Assembly (NCBI GenBank): GCA_964595955.1
Contig: CAZQSF010000003.1
Coordinates: forward strand, 22,388 to 86,387
Reading direction: 5' to 3'
Source: JAJDFU01 sp964595955
Lineage (GTDB): Bacteria > Bacteroidota > Bacteroidia > Chitinophagales > Saprospiraceae
Length of the DNA: 64,000 bases
Shown here: piece after piece, positions 1 to 8,032 of the stretch
How positions within the stretch are numbered: position 1 is the first letter of the stretch
Layout of the letters: every line of letters starts with the position of its first letter
Notes under the pieces: model-generated
The model's database searches: none
Told to the model about the DNA's origin: nothing
Seen by the model: the letters and a program-made list of their open reading frames with translations, nothing else
Program-made: the position numbers and the translations under genes

Positions 1-1
1 G

Positions 2-1444
2 CGCAACTACCGGCAGGCTCGCCGTAACGCCAACCTGTTGGTGGGCAAATTGCGGCCCCATGCCGTACTCTTCGGCGGCGATATGACCGGCGGCGACACC
101 GCCGGCGAATGGATCGAATGGCTGGACGACTGGCAAACCCACATCACGGATGAAGGGCACCTCACGCCCATCATCGTCGCCCGGGGCAATCACGAATACA
201 CCAATGAATCCGTCACCGAACTCTTCGACCTGCCCCATCCGCAAGTGTACTACGCCTTCAGCCTGGGTGGCACCCTGCTGCGGGTCTATACCCTAAACAC
301 CATGATTGCGTCGGGGGGCGCGCAAAAAGCCTGGCTGGAAGAGGATCTCAAAGCCCACCGGCACATGCATTGGCGCATGGCCCATTATCACCATCCCATG
401 CGGCCGCACACCAGCCGCAAGCCCGAAAAGGACGAACTCTATTTTAACTGGGCATCCCTTTTCTTTGAGCATCGCATGGACCTGGTCGTGGAATGCGACG
501 CACATGTGGTGAAGACCACCTGGCCGATCGCCCCATCCAGAAACAGCCGGGCGGAGCAGGGATTTGTGCGAGACGATGCCCGGGGCACCGTGTACGTAGG
601 CGAAGGCGGTTGGGGCGCTCCCTTGCGCCAGCCCGACGACCCCAAGGCCTGGACGCGCAGCCTGGGCAGTTTCAATCAGTTCAAGTGGATCTTCGTGGAC
701 CTCCAGAAGATCGAGGTGCGCATCGTACAGACAGACGGTGCCGAGCGGGTAGCCAGCGTCCGGCCGGAAAACCGGTTTACGCCGCCTATGGGCCTCAATA
801 TCTGGAGCCCTGCCCAGGGCGACGTGGTGGTCATCCCCAGCCGCGACCAATCCTATGCGGCGGCCGTGCCGGCCGCTCCCCCGCTGGAAGTCCAGGGCTT
901 TTCCGCTTCCAATACGGGCCAGGGCATCGTCCTTGACTGGACCAGTAACAACGAACAAGCGCCCCTGCAATACCACATCCAGCGAAAGCTGGGCAGCCAG
1001 CCCACCTTCGAGACCATCTTTTCCATGCAGGCCAAAGGAGGGCCGGACAATGCCTACACCTATCGCGACCTGCAGGTCCGGCAGATCAATCCCGAAGTGG
1101 AAATCACCTACCGGCTAAACTGCCTTCTGCCCGACGGCTCGGTACTTCAATACACCAGCAAGGTGGAAAGCCGGGCCGGGAAGCCCGCCGGCCCGGCGAT
1201 GAGATTGGAACCCATTGCCGGCACCTCGATGGTTCGGGTGCCTTTTCGGCTTCAGGCCCCTGCCAATGTAGAGGTTCTCATCCAGGATGTTTTTCACAAG
1301 GAAGTCAAGCGCATCCAGCTCCCCGCTTTGGAAAAAGGCGAGCATAAGAAAGCCTTGCAATTCGGCGACCTGCCGCCCGGGAAATACCTGATCGAAGTGC
1401 TGGTGCGCGACCAAACGATTGCCACTTACCCCTACCAGCGATGA
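2..1444 (+). CDS. Metallophosphoesterase, purple-acid-phosphatase-like, 5' truncated by window edge
   Basis: The frame is open from base 2, so the true start lies upstream of the window; 480 residues are visible. The N-terminal half is a calcineurin-like phosphoesterase: a GGDMTGGD metal motif, a GNHEY motif near visible residue 61, and HYHHP near residue 126. The place of the usual GHxH motif reads CDAHVVK, so the second metal-binding histidine appears to be replaced. A fibronectin-like segment follows from about residue 290. The last 80 residues end in LPPGKYLIEVLV and resemble a type A type IX secretion tail, though weakly. It is probably a secreted or surface phosphatase or nucleotidase. 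Substrate cannot be told. Confidence 0.8.
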   Translation, partial: RNYRQARRNANLLVGKLRPHAVLFGGDMTGGDTAGEWIEWLDDWQTHITDEGHLTPIIVARGNHEYTNESVTELFDLPHPQVYYAFSLGGTLLRVYTLNTMIASGGAQKAWLEEDLKAHRHMHWRMAHYHHPMRPHTSRKPEKDELYFNWASLFFEHRMDLVVECDAHVVKTTWPIAPSRNSRAEQGFVRDDARGTVYVGEGGWGAPLRQPDDPKAWTRSLGSFNQFKWIFVDLQKIEVRIVQTDGAERVASVRPENRFTPPMGLNIWSPAQGDVVVIPSRDQSYAAAVPAAPPLEVQGFSASNTGQGIVLDWTSNNEQAPLQYHIQRKLGSQPTFETIFSMQAKGGPDNAYTYRDLQVRQINPEVEITYRLNCLLPDGSVLQYTSKVESRAGKPAGPAMRLEPIAGTSMVRVPFRLQAPANVEVLIQDVFHKEVKRIQLPALEKGEHKKALQFGDLPPGKYLIEVLVRDQTIATYPYQR

Positions 1445-1522
1445 GGGCCTGGCGGCCGCTCCCTTGTCCCGGCCACTGCATGAACAATTGAGTTCTCGGG
1501 GGTGTCTTATGCACGAAGAAAA

Positions 1523-1553
1523 CCCCGGTTCGGGCAATGTCCGAAGCCCGGGG
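1523..1553 (+). terminator. GC-rich hairpin downstream of the metallophosphoesterase
   Basis: CCCCGG plus TTCGG pairs with CCGAA plus CCGGGG around a 7-base loop, with a two-base bulge on the right arm. It lies 79 bases after the stop codon. There is no U-run, so it may be a Rho-independent-like structure of weak strength or just a transcript-end stabiliser. Confidence 0.35.
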
Positions 1554-1582
1554 GCGTCCGATATACCCAAGGGCATATTTCG

Positions 1583-1590
1583 TAGCTTTG
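1583..1590 (+). promoter_or_regulatory. Bacteroidota -7 box for polyprenyl synthase gene
   Basis: TAGCTTTG matches the Bacteroidota sigma -7 consensus TAnnTTTG exactly. It ends 12 bases before the ATG at 1603. No clear TTG -33 element is seen at the expected distance. Confidence 0.5.
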
Positions 1591-1602
1591 GTCAGCCCTC
1601 CA

Positions 1603-2586
1603 ATGCAACCTATGGTAACCACCCTCTCCTCCATAAAAGCCCCTATTGCCGAAGAGCTCAAGCAATTTGAGGTGCATTTTCGTCAATCGATGAAGAGCAA
1701 TGCCCCCTTGCTGGACAAGATCACGTATTACATCGTGCGGCGAAAGGGTAAGCAGGTGCGGCCCATGTTCGTTTTTCTGGCTGCCAAGCTGTGCGGACCC
1801 GTCAGCGAAGCTACCTTCGTAGCCGCTTCGCTCGTGGAGCTCCTGCATACGGCTACGCTGGTCCACGACGATGTGGTGGACGACTCCTTCGAACGCCGCG
1901 GCTTTTTCTCCGTCAATGCCCTGTGGAAAAACAAGATCGCCGTTTTGGTGGGCGACTACCTCTTCTCGCAGGGCATGCTGCTGGCGTTGAAAAACCAACA
2001 ACACCGCCTGCTGGAAATCGTGTCCGAGGCAGTAAAAGCCATGAGTGAGGGGGAGCTTCTGCAGATCGAGAAGGCCCGCCGGCTGGACATAGAGGAACGC
2101 ATCTATTACGACATCATCCGCCAAAAGACCGCTTCGCTCATTGCGGCTGCCTGCCAGGCCGGGGCAGCCTCCACCTCGGAGGCGGCGCACGACCTGAAGC
2201 GCATGCATCAATTCGGCGAAAAGATCGGGATCGCCTTTCAGATCCGGGACGACCTTTTTGACTTTGGCTCCCAGGATGTGGGCAAGCCCCTGGGTATCGA
2301 TATCAAGGAAAAAAAACTCACCCTGCCCCTGATCTACGCGCTCAAGCAAGCCAAGGCATCCACCCGCCGGCACATTATACACCTCATCAAGCGCCACCAC
2401 GAGGATACCGAGAAGGTCCATGAGGTGATCCGGTTCGTTCGCCAAAGCGGCGGGTTGGATTATGCCCGCCAAGCCATGTATCGCTACCGGGAGGAAGCCT
2501 TTGCCATCCTGCACACCTTTCCGGACAACGAAGTGCGCCAGGCGCTGGAAGACCTGGTGACCTTCGTCACCGAGCGGGAAAAATAA
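1603..2586 (+). CDS. Trans-polyprenyl diphosphate synthase (all-trans octaprenyl/solanesyl type)
   Basis: 327 residues. Condenses isopentenyl diphosphate units onto an allylic diphosphate to make the long side chain, most likely of menaquinone. The first aspartate-rich motif HDDVVDDS lies near residue 88 and the second, RDDLFD, near residue 215. The substrate-binding GKQVRP is near residue 47. Length fits long-chain synthases. Two in-frame ATGs at 1603 and 1612 are equally usable. The frame is open further upstream, but an exact -7 promoter box ends at 1590, which excludes earlier starts if it is used. Chain length cannot be fixed from sequence alone. Confidence 0.93.
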   Translation: MQPMVTTLSSIKAPIAEELKQFEVHFRQSMKSNAPLLDKITYYIVRRKGKQVRPMFVFLAAKLCGPVSEATFVAASLVELLHTATLVHDDVVDDSFERRGFFSVNALWKNKIAVLVGDYLFSQGMLLALKNQQHRLLEIVSEAVKAMSEGELLQIEKARRLDIEERIYYDIIRQKTASLIAAACQAGAASTSEAAHDLKRMHQFGEKIGIAFQIRDDLFDFGSQDVGKPLGIDIKEKKLTLPLIYALKQAKASTRRHIIHLIKRHHEDTEKVHEVIRFVRQSGGLDYARQAMYRYREEAFAILHTFPDNEVRQALEDLVTFVTEREK

Positions 2587-2668
2587 GCGCTCCATCCACA
2601 AGTGGGGCCGGTGCGAATTATCTGCGCACAAAAGCTTTTCAGCATTAGCAGCGGCTGTCCATTCTTCG

Positions 2669-2676
2669 TACTTTTG
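2669..2676 (+). promoter_or_regulatory. Bacteroidota -7 box for PRPP synthetase gene
   Basis: TACTTTTG is an exact TAnnTTTG match, 27 bases before the ATG at 2704. It argues against translation starting in the upstream open frame. Confidence 0.5.
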
Positions 2677-2703
2677 TTAAGGGAACGTTGCCCGGGACGG
2701 CAA

Positions 2704-3747
2704 ATGCAGGTACAAGCGTTGCGGGCAAAAGAGACGAGCCCTTCCCTGAGCGTTCGTCCTCCAAGGCTAAATCAACCACTCGTGCTAACTGAAGACGTAC
2801 AACTCCAAGACCCGATCATTGAGGTAAAGTTGTTCTGCGGCAATACCTCTCATTACCTGGCCAAGGAGATCGCCGACTACTACGGCCATCCCCTGGGCGA
2901 CCTCCAGATTCACCGGTTCAGCGACGGGGAAATGCAGCCCGTGATCAATGAGTCCGTTCGAGGCGCGTATGTGTTCTTCATCCAGTCCACCTACCCGCCG
3001 GCCGACAACCTCATGGAGCTCCTGCTCATGATCGATGCCGCCCGCCGGGCTTCGGCCGGCTACATTACAGCGGTCATTCCGTACTTTGGCTATGCCCGCC
3101 AGGACCGAAAGGACAAGCCCCGGGTGCCTATTTCGGCCAAGCTCATTGCCAACCTCCTGGAAGCGGCCGGCGCCAACCGCATTATGACCATGGATTTCCA
3201 CGCCGACCAGATCCAGGGCTTTTTCGACATTCCGGTTGACCACCTCAAGAGCGAGGCCATTTACATCCCCTATCTACAGGATCAAAATCTGACGAATGTC
3301 ACTTTTGCCTCGCCCGATGTGGGCGGCACCAAGCGAGCTCGCATCTATGCCAAGCACTTCGGCGCCAATCTGGTGATCTGCGACAAGTATCGCAAGCGCG
3401 CCAACGAAGTGGCCGAAATGACCGTCATAGGAGATGTAGCCGGTCAGGACGTCGTTCTGATCGACGATCTGGTAGATACGGCCGGCACTCTTTGCCGGGC
3501 TGCGGAAGCGATTATGGCCAAAGGGGCAAAGAGTGTGCGCGCCCTGTGTACACACCCCGTGCTGAGCGGAAATGCCTACGAAAACCTCGAAAAATCAAAG
3601 CTGGCCGAACTCATCGTGTGCGATACCAAGCCCCTGGCCCGGCCCAGCAGCAAAATCAAGGTGCTCTCTACGGCCAAGCTATTTGCGCGCGCCATTCGCA
3701 ATACTCACGAGCACCGCTCCATTTCCGCGCTTTTCGTAGACGGATAA
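2704..3747 (+). CDS. prs: Ribose-phosphate pyrophosphokinase (PRPP synthetase)
   Basis: Makes 5-phosphoribosyl-1-diphosphate from ribose 5-phosphate and ATP, feeding nucleotide, histidine, tryptophan and NAD synthesis. Family features are complete: N-terminal KLFCGNTSHYLAKEIA, the FSDGE motif, the ATP-binding RQDRKDKPR segment, the catalytic histidine in MDFHADQIQGFF, and the PRPP loop DVVLIDDLVDTAGTL. From the ATG at 2704 the protein is 347 residues, longer than the usual 310-320. A GTG at 2782 gives 321 residues and places the conserved N-terminus as in relatives, so the real start may be 2782. Confidence 0.95.
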   Translation: MQVQALRAKETSPSLSVRPPRLNQPLVLTEDVQLQDPIIEVKLFCGNTSHYLAKEIADYYGHPLGDLQIHRFSDGEMQPVINESVRGAYVFFIQSTYPPADNLMELLLMIDAARRASAGYITAVIPYFGYARQDRKDKPRVPISAKLIANLLEAAGANRIMTMDFHADQIQGFFDIPVDHLKSEAIYIPYLQDQNLTNVTFASPDVGGTKRARIYAKHFGANLVICDKYRKRANEVAEMTVIGDVAGQDVVLIDDLVDTAGTLCRAAEAIMAKGAKSVRALCTHPVLSGNAYENLEKSKLAELIVCDTKPLARPSSKIKVLSTAKLFARAIRNTHEHRSISALFVDG

Positions 3748-3767
3748 TGGGACCGTGAGGTTCCGCA

Positions 3768-3804
3768 TTTTTTCCCGCAACATCTTCAGAAATCAGGGAA
3801 AAAA
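3768..3804 (+). terminator. Inverted repeat of T-run and A-run arms between prs and rplY
   Basis: TTTTTTCCC at 3768-3776 pairs with GGGAAAAAA at 3796-3804 across a 19-base loop. It sits just after prs and directly before the rplY -7 box, so it could end the prs transcript or act as a spacer. The stem is weak and lacks a downstream T-run on the + strand. Confidence 0.3.
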
Positions 3805-3806
3805 GT

Positions 3807-3814
3807 TACCTTTG
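3807..3814 (+). promoter_or_regulatory. Bacteroidota -7 box for rplY
   Basis: TACCTTTG matches TAnnTTTG exactly. It leaves a leader of roughly 60 bases before the ATG at 3877, longer than at the other promoters in this window. Confidence 0.5.
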
Positions 3815-3876
3815 CGTGCCCTAATACGAAAAAACGGCTGCCCGGAACTGCGGCAGCTCCTCAATAGATAACAGGC

Positions 3877-4512
3877 ATGGAAGTCATTGCAGTAAACGGC
3901 TCGAACCGGGCCGGACTCGGAAAAAAACACGCCAAATCCGTACGCCGGGAAGGAAAGATCCCCTGTGTTATGTACGGCGGAAAGGAAGTCATCCACTTTT
4001 CCGTGGATTTCCTGAATGTGCGCGACCTGATTTATACGCCCGATTTCAAGCTGGCGGAGATCAGTCTGGACGGGAACACCTACAAGTGCATCCTCAAGGA
4101 CTATCAGATGCACCCGGTATCGGAAGAGATTCTGCATATCGACTTTCTCCGCCTGGTGGAAGGACACACCGTAAAGGTCAATGTGCCGATTCGCTTCAAA
4201 GGCACTCCGGCCGGGGTTAAAGAAGGCGGTAAGCTGCAGCAGTCGCTTCGCCGGGCTCTGATCAAGACGAAGCCGGAATACCTGGTCGATGAGTTGCTGG
4301 TGGACGTAACCAGCCTCACCCTGGGCCAGTCGGTTCGGGTTCGCGATATTGAAACGAACGACAACATCGAGTTGCTGAACTCGCCATCGGTACCGGTGGC
4401 TTCGGTAGAAATACCTCGTGCGCTGCGTTCGGCTTCGGCAGCTGCGGAAGAAGAGGCCGGGCTTGTCGGTGGCGAAGTCGAAGAAGGCGAAACCGAAGGC
4501 GAAGCGTCCTGA
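3877..4512 (+). CDS. rplY: 50S ribosomal protein L25, long general-stress (Ctc) form
   Basis: 211 residues. Binds 5S rRNA in the central protuberance of the large ribosomal subunit. The N-terminal L25 domain (about residues 1-95) includes RREGKIPCVMYGGKE and LKDYQMHPVSEEILHIDFL. The C-terminal TL5/Ctc beta domain follows, with VPIRFKGTPAGVKEGGKL. The last 35 residues are a strongly acidic alanine-glutamate tail, common in the Ctc form. It has its own promoter and a strong terminator, so it is probably monocistronic. Confidence 0.94.
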   Translation: MEVIAVNGSNRAGLGKKHAKSVRREGKIPCVMYGGKEVIHFSVDFLNVRDLIYTPDFKLAEISLDGNTYKCILKDYQMHPVSEEILHIDFLRLVEGHTVKVNVPIRFKGTPAGVKEGGKLQQSLRRALIKTKPEYLVDELLVDVTSLTLGQSVRVRDIETNDNIELLNSPSVPVASVEIPRALRSASAAAEEEAGLVGGEVEEGETEGEAS

Positions 4513-4537
4513 GCGGTCTTTGGTTGACCTTTCGGAA

Positions 4538-4567
4538 AGAGGTGCGGGTTTCTCGCACCTCTTTTTT
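4538..4567 (+). terminator. Rho-independent terminator of rplY
   Basis: A 9-bp perfect stem, AGAGGTGCG (4538-4546) with CGCACCTCT (4554-4562), has a 7-base loop and runs into TTTTTTATTTTT. It lies 25 bases after the rplY stop. It is the clearest intrinsic terminator in the window. Confidence 0.85.
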
Positions 4568-4595
4568 ATTTTTCCGTCCTACAACGATTCGCCGT

Positions 4596-5372
4596 ATGCA
4601 TCCCTTACGCGTCACGCTGGTGCAAAGTTTTCTACATTGGGAGCAGCCCCAAGCCAACCGGGAAGCCTTTGCCGAGCAATTTGCACATTTGAAGGGCAAG
4701 ACGGACCTGGTGGTCCTGCCCGAAATGTTCAGTACCGGATTCAGCATGCGCGCCGGGGAACTGGCTGAGCCCATGTCGGGCCCCACCATGCAATGGATGC
4801 AGGAGCAGGCCCGGCAGTTGGACGCGATCGTTACGGGCAGCCTCATTATCGAAGAACGAGGCTCCTATTTCAACCGCCTGATCTGGATGCCGCCCGACGG
4901 AGCCTTTCGCGCTTACGACAAACGCCACCTGTTTACCCTGGCCGGCGAGGATAAAGTCTACAGCCGGGGGCGAAACCACCTCTTGGTCAGTTGGCGCGAC
5001 TGGACCATTCTTCCCCTGATCTGTTACGACTTGCGCTTTCCCGTCTGGGCCCGGAACATTCACCAATACGACCTGCTGCTGTACGTGGCCAATTGGCCCG
5101 AGCGCCGGGTCGGGGCCTGGAGCACCCTGCTGGCTGCCCGGGCCATCGAAAACCAGTGTTATGTGGTGGGGGTCAACCGGGTGGGAGAGGACGGCAACGG
5201 AATATACCACAGCGGCGATTCGGCCCTTTGCGATTATCAGGGCAATGTGCTCTATCGCTGTACGCATCAGCCGGATGTCTTTACCGCCGAGTTGCAGCTG
5301 GAGCCCCAGCGCACGTTTCGCCAGAAGCTGGCCTTCCTGCAGGACCGAGACCATTTTTCCATTCAATATTGA
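4596..5372 (+). CDS. Carbon-nitrogen hydrolase, omega-amidase (YafV/Nit2) type
   Basis: 258 residues. Nitrilase-superfamily amidase with the full Glu-Lys-Cys triad: E in VLPEMFSTGF near residue 42, K in AYDKRHLF near residue 109, and C in LPLICYDLRFP near residue 143. The short loops, the FSTGF motif and the C-terminal QRTFRQKLAFLQDRD match the YafV/omega-amidase group, which removes the side amide of 2-oxoglutaramate or 2-oxosuccinamate after glutamine transamination. The start at 4596 follows the rplY terminator closely. A GTG-rich upstream extension is ruled out by that terminator. Confidence 0.88.
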   Translation: MHPLRVTLVQSFLHWEQPQANREAFAEQFAHLKGKTDLVVLPEMFSTGFSMRAGELAEPMSGPTMQWMQEQARQLDAIVTGSLIIEERGSYFNRLIWMPPDGAFRAYDKRHLFTLAGEDKVYSRGRNHLLVSWRDWTILPLICYDLRFPVWARNIHQYDLLLYVANWPERRVGAWSTLLAARAIENQCYVVGVNRVGEDGNGIYHSGDSALCDYQGNVLYRCTHQPDVFTAELQLEPQRTFRQKLAFLQDRDHFSIQY

Positions 5373-5385
5373 TCAAGCCATTCCC

Positions 5386-5898
5386 ATGCGTGCATTGCCA
5401 CTTGTGAAAACCCTCGCCCTGCTCCTGCTTCTGTTTTTGGGGCTGTTGTATTGCAAATCCACCAAAGCACCTTCGGGAGGCCCCACGGCCATTCCCTCCA
5501 CAGACAACCCCCTGCGAAAGGAAGTGGTGGACCTGGCTTTGCAGCAGCAGGGCAAGAAATACAAATACGCGGGCCGGGATCCCCGCTCGGGCTTCGACTG
5601 TTCGGGGCTCACGTACTATGCCATGGGCGAATCCGGAATCGACCTTCCTCCGGTGTCCGGTCTTCAGGCCCAGGAAGGGCGTGAGGTACCCCTCAGCCAG
5701 GTGCAGCCCGGCGATATCATTTACTACCGCCGAAGCCCCAACAGCAGCGTCTTTCACGTGTCCTTGGTCGTGTCCAACGGCAAGGATGGCATTACCGTTG
5801 TACACAGCGTTTCCCGCGGCGTGGTCGTAGAAAACATCACCACGTCCACCTACTGGAAGCCCAAGATCGCCGGAGCGCGCAATGTCATTGGCCGGTAG
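5386..5898 (+). CDS. NlpC/P60 cell-wall hydrolase, membrane-associated
   Basis: 170 residues. The N-terminal hydrophobic run ends at a cysteine (GLLYC), which resembles a lipobox but has tyrosine just before the cysteine. It may be a lipoprotein or a signal-anchored protein. The NlpC/P60 domain covers about residues 45-165: the catalytic cysteine in FDCSGL near residue 71, a histidine in FHVSLVV near residue 123 and a polar third residue in VVHSVS near residue 140. Such enzymes cut peptide cross-bridges of peptidoglycan. It begins 13 bases after the amidase stop, so the two may share a transcript. Confidence 0.87.
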   Translation: MRALPLVKTLALLLLLFLGLLYCKSTKAPSGGPTAIPSTDNPLRKEVVDLALQQQGKKYKYAGRDPRSGFDCSGLTYYAMGESGIDLPPVSGLQAQEGREVPLSQVQPGDIIYYRRSPNSSVFHVSLVVSNGKDGITVVHSVSRGVVVENITTSTYWKPKIAGARNVIGR

Positions 5899-5979
5899 AC
5901 GGAAATGCGTTGTTGGATTTTTCTTATTTTCCAGGCTTCAAGAAAGACATCCTGAAGCAAAGCCATTACCCAAACTACT

Positions 5980-6558
5980 ATGATTAACCTGATCTTATTT
6001 GGTCCTCCGGGTTCAGGGAAAGGCACCCAGGCTGCCAAACTGGTTGAGAAATACGACCTCCTTCACATCTCCACCGGCGACCTGTTTCGCTATGAGATGG
6101 GCAACGAGACGCCCCTGGGCAAAAAGGCGAAAAGCTACATCGAGAAAGGCGAGCTGGTACCCGATGAGGTCACCGTGGGCATGCTCCGCAACAAGGTAGA
6201 AGCCAATCCCGAAGCAGCCGGTTTCATTTTCGACGGATTCCCCCGCACCATTCCGCAGGCCGAGGCGCTGGATCAGCTCATGAACGAAAAAGGAAGCGAG
6301 ATCTCAGCCCTGCTCATGCTGGACGTGCCCGACGAAGAACTCGTAAAACGCCTGCTGGAACGGGGCAAGACCAGCGGCCGCAAAGACGACACCAACGAGT
6401 CTGTCATTCGCAACCGGATCGAAGTGTACAAGAGCGAAACCGCACCTGTATTTGATTATTACCGAAGCAAAGGAAAGGCCGAAAAGGTCTACGGCGTCGG
6501 CAGCATTGAGGAGATCTTCGGCCGCCTGTGCGACCAGATCGACGCCCTCGTCGGTTAG
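5980..6558 (+). CDS. adk: Adenylate kinase
   Basis: 192 residues. Converts ATP plus AMP to two ADP. The P-loop GPPGSGKGTQ is at residues 7-16, the AMP-binding STGDLFR follows, and DGFPRT is near residue 86. The LID region is the short type (RGKTSGRKDDTNE) without zinc-binding cysteines, consistent with 192 residues instead of about 215. Its stop codon TAG overlaps the stop codon TAA of the opposite-strand pth gene within the four bases 6555-6558. Confidence 0.96.
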   Translation: MINLILFGPPGSGKGTQAAKLVEKYDLLHISTGDLFRYEMGNETPLGKKAKSYIEKGELVPDEVTVGMLRNKVEANPEAAGFIFDGFPRTIPQAEALDQLMNEKGSEISALLMLDVPDEELVKRLLERGKTSGRKDDTNESVIRNRIEVYKSETAPVFDYYRSKGKAEKVYGVGSIEEIFGRLCDQIDALVG

Positions 6559-7172
6559 TCGTTGAACCGGTTCATGGTGTGCTGCAGGCCGATCGCGGCA
6601 AAACTGAGGGCCGTATCGGCAGCCCGTTCTAAAACCTCGGGCAGTTTTTCCCGCTCTTCGGGTGTCCATTCGCCCAGTACGTAATCCACCTGCTGCCCTT
6701 TGCCGAAATCGTTGCCGATGCCGATCCGCAAACGGGCGTAATCGCTCCGGCCGAGCACCTGGTTGATATCTTTGAGGCCGTTGTGCCCCCCGTCGCTGCC
6801 TTTGCCGCGCAACCGTTGCTTGCCCAGCGGGAGATTGAGATCATCCACGATCACCAGCAGTCTCCCGACCGGGATGTTCTCTTTCTGCATCCAGAGGCGC
6901 AGCGCGCTGCCCGTGCGGTTCATGTAGGTGTTTGGCTTGAGAAGGATGAGGGTGCGGCCTTTGTGCTTCAGGCGGGCCACCTCTCCCTTTTGCGAAAGGG
7001 AAAAGGAGACATCGAATCGGCGGGCCAGTTCGTCTGCAACCAGAAAGCCGGCATTGTGGCGGGTGCGTGCATATTCCTCGCCCGGATTGCCCAGGCCGGC
7101 GATGAGGTACTTCATGGTATCTTCAACTTGGGTGGAGGACGACCGGAAAAATCGATCCCAAAAGCGGAGCAT
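6555..7172 (-). CDS. pth: Peptidyl-tRNA hydrolase
   Basis: 205 residues from the ATG at 7172, two bases after the dapD stop. Cleaves peptidyl-tRNA released from stalled ribosomes. The family N-terminus KYLIAGLGNPGEEYARTRHN contains the catalytic histidine and asparagine, and VDDLNLPLGK and GSDGGHNGLKDI are conserved. Starting at 7172 adds a 19-residue leader rich in aromatic and basic residues before the canonical MKYLIAG. The shorter start at 7113-7115 gives 186 residues. The tight spacing to dapD favours the longer form, and extended forms occur in the phylum as I recall. Confidence 0.94.
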   Translation of the reverse strand: MLRFWDRFFRSSSTQVEDTMKYLIAGLGNPGEEYARTRHNAGFLVADELARRFDVSFSLSQKGEVARLKHKGRTLILLKPNTYMNRTGSALRLWMQKENIPVGRLLVIVDDLNLPLGKQRLRGKGSDGGHNGLKDINQVLGRSDYARLRIGIGNDFGKGQQVDYVLGEWTPEEREKLPEVLERAADTALSFAAIGLQHTMNRFND

Positions 7173-7174
7173 GG

Positions 7175-7993
7175 CTAAACGGATACGTTGAATTCGCGCA
7201 GCGCGCTGTTCAGCGACACTTTCTTGTCTGTGGAGGGCTTGCGCTGCCCGATAATCAATGCACAAGCGACCTGAAAAGCACCGGCGGGAAAGGTCTTGGT
7301 ATAAGACCCCGGTATGACGACCGAGCGGGCGGGCACCCGGCCCCGCATCGTCACCGGCTCGTCGCCCGTCACGTCGATGATTCGCGTGCTTTGGGTGAGT
7401 ACCACATTGGCTCCGATCACAGCTTCGCGCTCCACCCGCACGCCTTCCACGATGATGCTGCGCGAACCGACAAAGCAGTCGTCTTCAATAATGGTCGGTG
7501 CCGCCTGCGGCGGTTCCAGTACGCCTCCGATGCCCACGCCCCCGCTGAGGTGGACCCGGCGACCGATCTGTGCGCAGGACCCCACGGTTGCCCAGGTGTC
7601 TACCATGCTGCCCTGCCCCACCCAGGCACCGATATTGACGTAGCTGGGCATCAGAATGACGCCCTCCTCCAGAAAGGCCCCGTACCGGGCCAGCGCGTGA
7701 GGCACCACCCGAACTCCCTGGCTTTGGTAATCGTGCTTCAGGGGAATTTTGTCGTGGAACTCGAAAGGACCGACTTCCAGGGTTTCCATATGCTGAAGGG
7801 GGAAGTACAACACGACGGCCTTTTTGACCCACTCGTGCACCACCCAGCTGCCGTCCGGTGCCGGCGATGCCACGCGCAGCCGGCCTTTGTCCAGGTGCGC
7901 TAAGACTTCCTGTACGGCCTCCCGAACGGGCTGTTCCTGCAGTAGTTTTCGATCTTCCCATGCCGCTTCGACGAGCGAGCGAAGTTGGTCCAT
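7175..7993 (-). CDS. dapD: 2,3,4,5-tetrahydropyridine-2,6-dicarboxylate N-succinyltransferase
   Basis: 272 residues. Uses succinyl-CoA to acylate tetrahydrodipicolinate in the succinylase branch of lysine and diaminopimelate synthesis. The N-terminal helical part is followed by a left-handed beta helix of hexapeptide repeats, with GAYVNIGAWVG-like signature VNIGAWVGQGSMVDTW and GGVGIGGVLEPPQAAPTI. The length matches the family. It lies directly upstream of pth with a two-base gap, so the two are probably co-transcribed although functionally unrelated. No other lysine-pathway gene is in the window. Confidence 0.95.
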   Translation of the reverse strand: MDQLRSLVEAAWEDRKLLQEQPVREAVQEVLAHLDKGRLRVASPAPDGSWVVHEWVKKAVVLYFPLQHMETLEVGPFEFHDKIPLKHDYQSQGVRVVPHALARYGAFLEEGVILMPSYVNIGAWVGQGSMVDTWATVGSCAQIGRRVHLSGGVGIGGVLEPPQAAPTIIEDDCFVGSRSIIVEGVRVEREAVIGANVVLTQSTRIIDVTGDEPVTMRGRVPARSVVIPGSYTKTFPAGAFQVACALIIGQRKPSTDKKVSLNSALREFNVSV

Positions 7994-8032
7994 ACCGTTT
8001 GGGTTGTTTGAGGCGAAGATACCAATCCGCTT

